From NCBI RefSeq assembly GCF_052113705.1, contig NZ_JBGQOG010000005.1:248001-312000 (forward strand): a DNA stretch of 64,000 nt. The letters run 5' to 3'. The translations under genes were made by a program, and so were the position numbers. Below are positions 63,771 through 64,000 of the stretch, piece after piece. Position 1 is the first letter of the stretch, and each line of letters opens with the position of its first letter. This DNA comes from JBGQOG01 sp052113705. GTDB lineage: Bacteria > Pseudomonadota > Alphaproteobacteria > Rhodobacterales > Rhodobacteraceae. The notes beneath the pieces were generated by a model. The model was given only the letters and a program-made list of their open reading frames with translations. It did not search any database and was not told the origin of the DNA.

Positions 63771-64000
63771 GACGCATCCTCGGGTTCAGCAGGGCATAGG
63801 ACAGATCGACCAGCAGATTGATGGTGATGAACAGCGCCGCAAACAGCAGCACGATGGCCTGTATCAGCGGCAGATCGCGGTTGATCACCGCATCAATCGC
63901 CATATTGCCCAGGCCCTCATATGAGAACAGCCGCTCCACGATGACGGTGCCGCCGATCAGAAAGGTGAACTGCACCCCCACCAGCGTCAGCGTCGGCAGG
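63763..64000 (-). CDS. dppB: Dipeptide/oligopeptide ABC transporter permease (DppB type), C-terminal part
   Basis: Only the last 78 codons lie in the window; the frame runs off the right edge. The sequence GGTVIVERLFSYEGLGNMAI and LPLIQAIVLLFAALFITINL, ending DLSYALLNPRMR, is the typical C-terminus of DppB permeases. The binding-protein gene is expected further right. Confidence 0.85.
   Translation of the reverse strand, partial: LPTLTLVGVQFTFLIGGTVIVERLFSYEGLGNMAIDAVINRDLPLIQAIVLLFAALFITINLLVDLSYALLNPRMRHG

Overview
This 64 kb window is chromosomal-type DNA from a high-GC alphaproteobacterium, most likely a member of the Rhodobacteraceae. The evidence is dense GC-rich coding sequence, many ATGA/GTGA operon overlaps, frequent GTG and TTG starts behind purine-rich ribosome binding sites, and the protein families present. 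No rRNA, tRNA, CRISPR array, insertion sequence or phage gene was seen. All calls rest on reading the sequence and translations; no database search was run.

Layout. (1) 1-8.6 kb: a type I secretion ABC exporter cut by the left edge, with an unusual Pro/Ala-rich N-terminal extension, and two large low-complexity acidic proteins that may be its cargo. A LuxR-type regulator and an overlapping gene of unknown function are divergent from them. (2) 8.7-15.5 kb: a DeoR-type repressor divergent from a six-gene operon (binding-protein ABC transporter, metallo-beta-lactamase-fold hydrolase, histidine phosphatase, HAD phosphatase), which looks like uptake and dephosphorylation of a phosphorylated compound. 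(3) 15.8-22.6 kb: a small conserved-motif protein with a possible stress promoter, then an alginate-type polysaccharide O-acetylation module (AlgF, AlgI and two AlgJ/AlgX-like proteins), facing a secreted Sel1-repeat protein. (4) 22.8-25.7 kb: a TRAP transporter.

(5) 26-48.3 kb is the centre of interest: a catabolic island. It holds an amine module (APC permease, class III transaminase, AraC regulator, aldehyde dehydrogenase); a hydroxyquinol branch (hydroxyquinol 1,2-dioxygenase, maleylacetate reductase, Dabb protein, LysR regulator); a complete indole-3-acetic acid degradation set (iacR, iacG, F, E, D, C, B, A, H and divergent iacI); and catB-catC-catA plus an enol-lactonase under a divergent CatR. 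Together these should take the auxin indole-3-acetate to catechol and on to 3-oxoadipate. The hydroxyquinol branch ends at the same intermediate. The amine module could feed indole-3-acetate from tryptamine, but that is inference.

(6) 48.4-57.5 kb: an SGNH hydrolase, then a full potassium-transport operon (small membrane peptide, kdpF, A, B, C, D, E) with repeated TTTACGCG sites upstream. (7) 57.8-61 kb: a small catabolic operon (cupin, FAH-family hydrolase, SDR, outer-membrane channel). (8) 61.2 kb to the right edge: a dipeptide/oligopeptide ABC transporter on the minus strand, whose first permease gene is cut by the edge.
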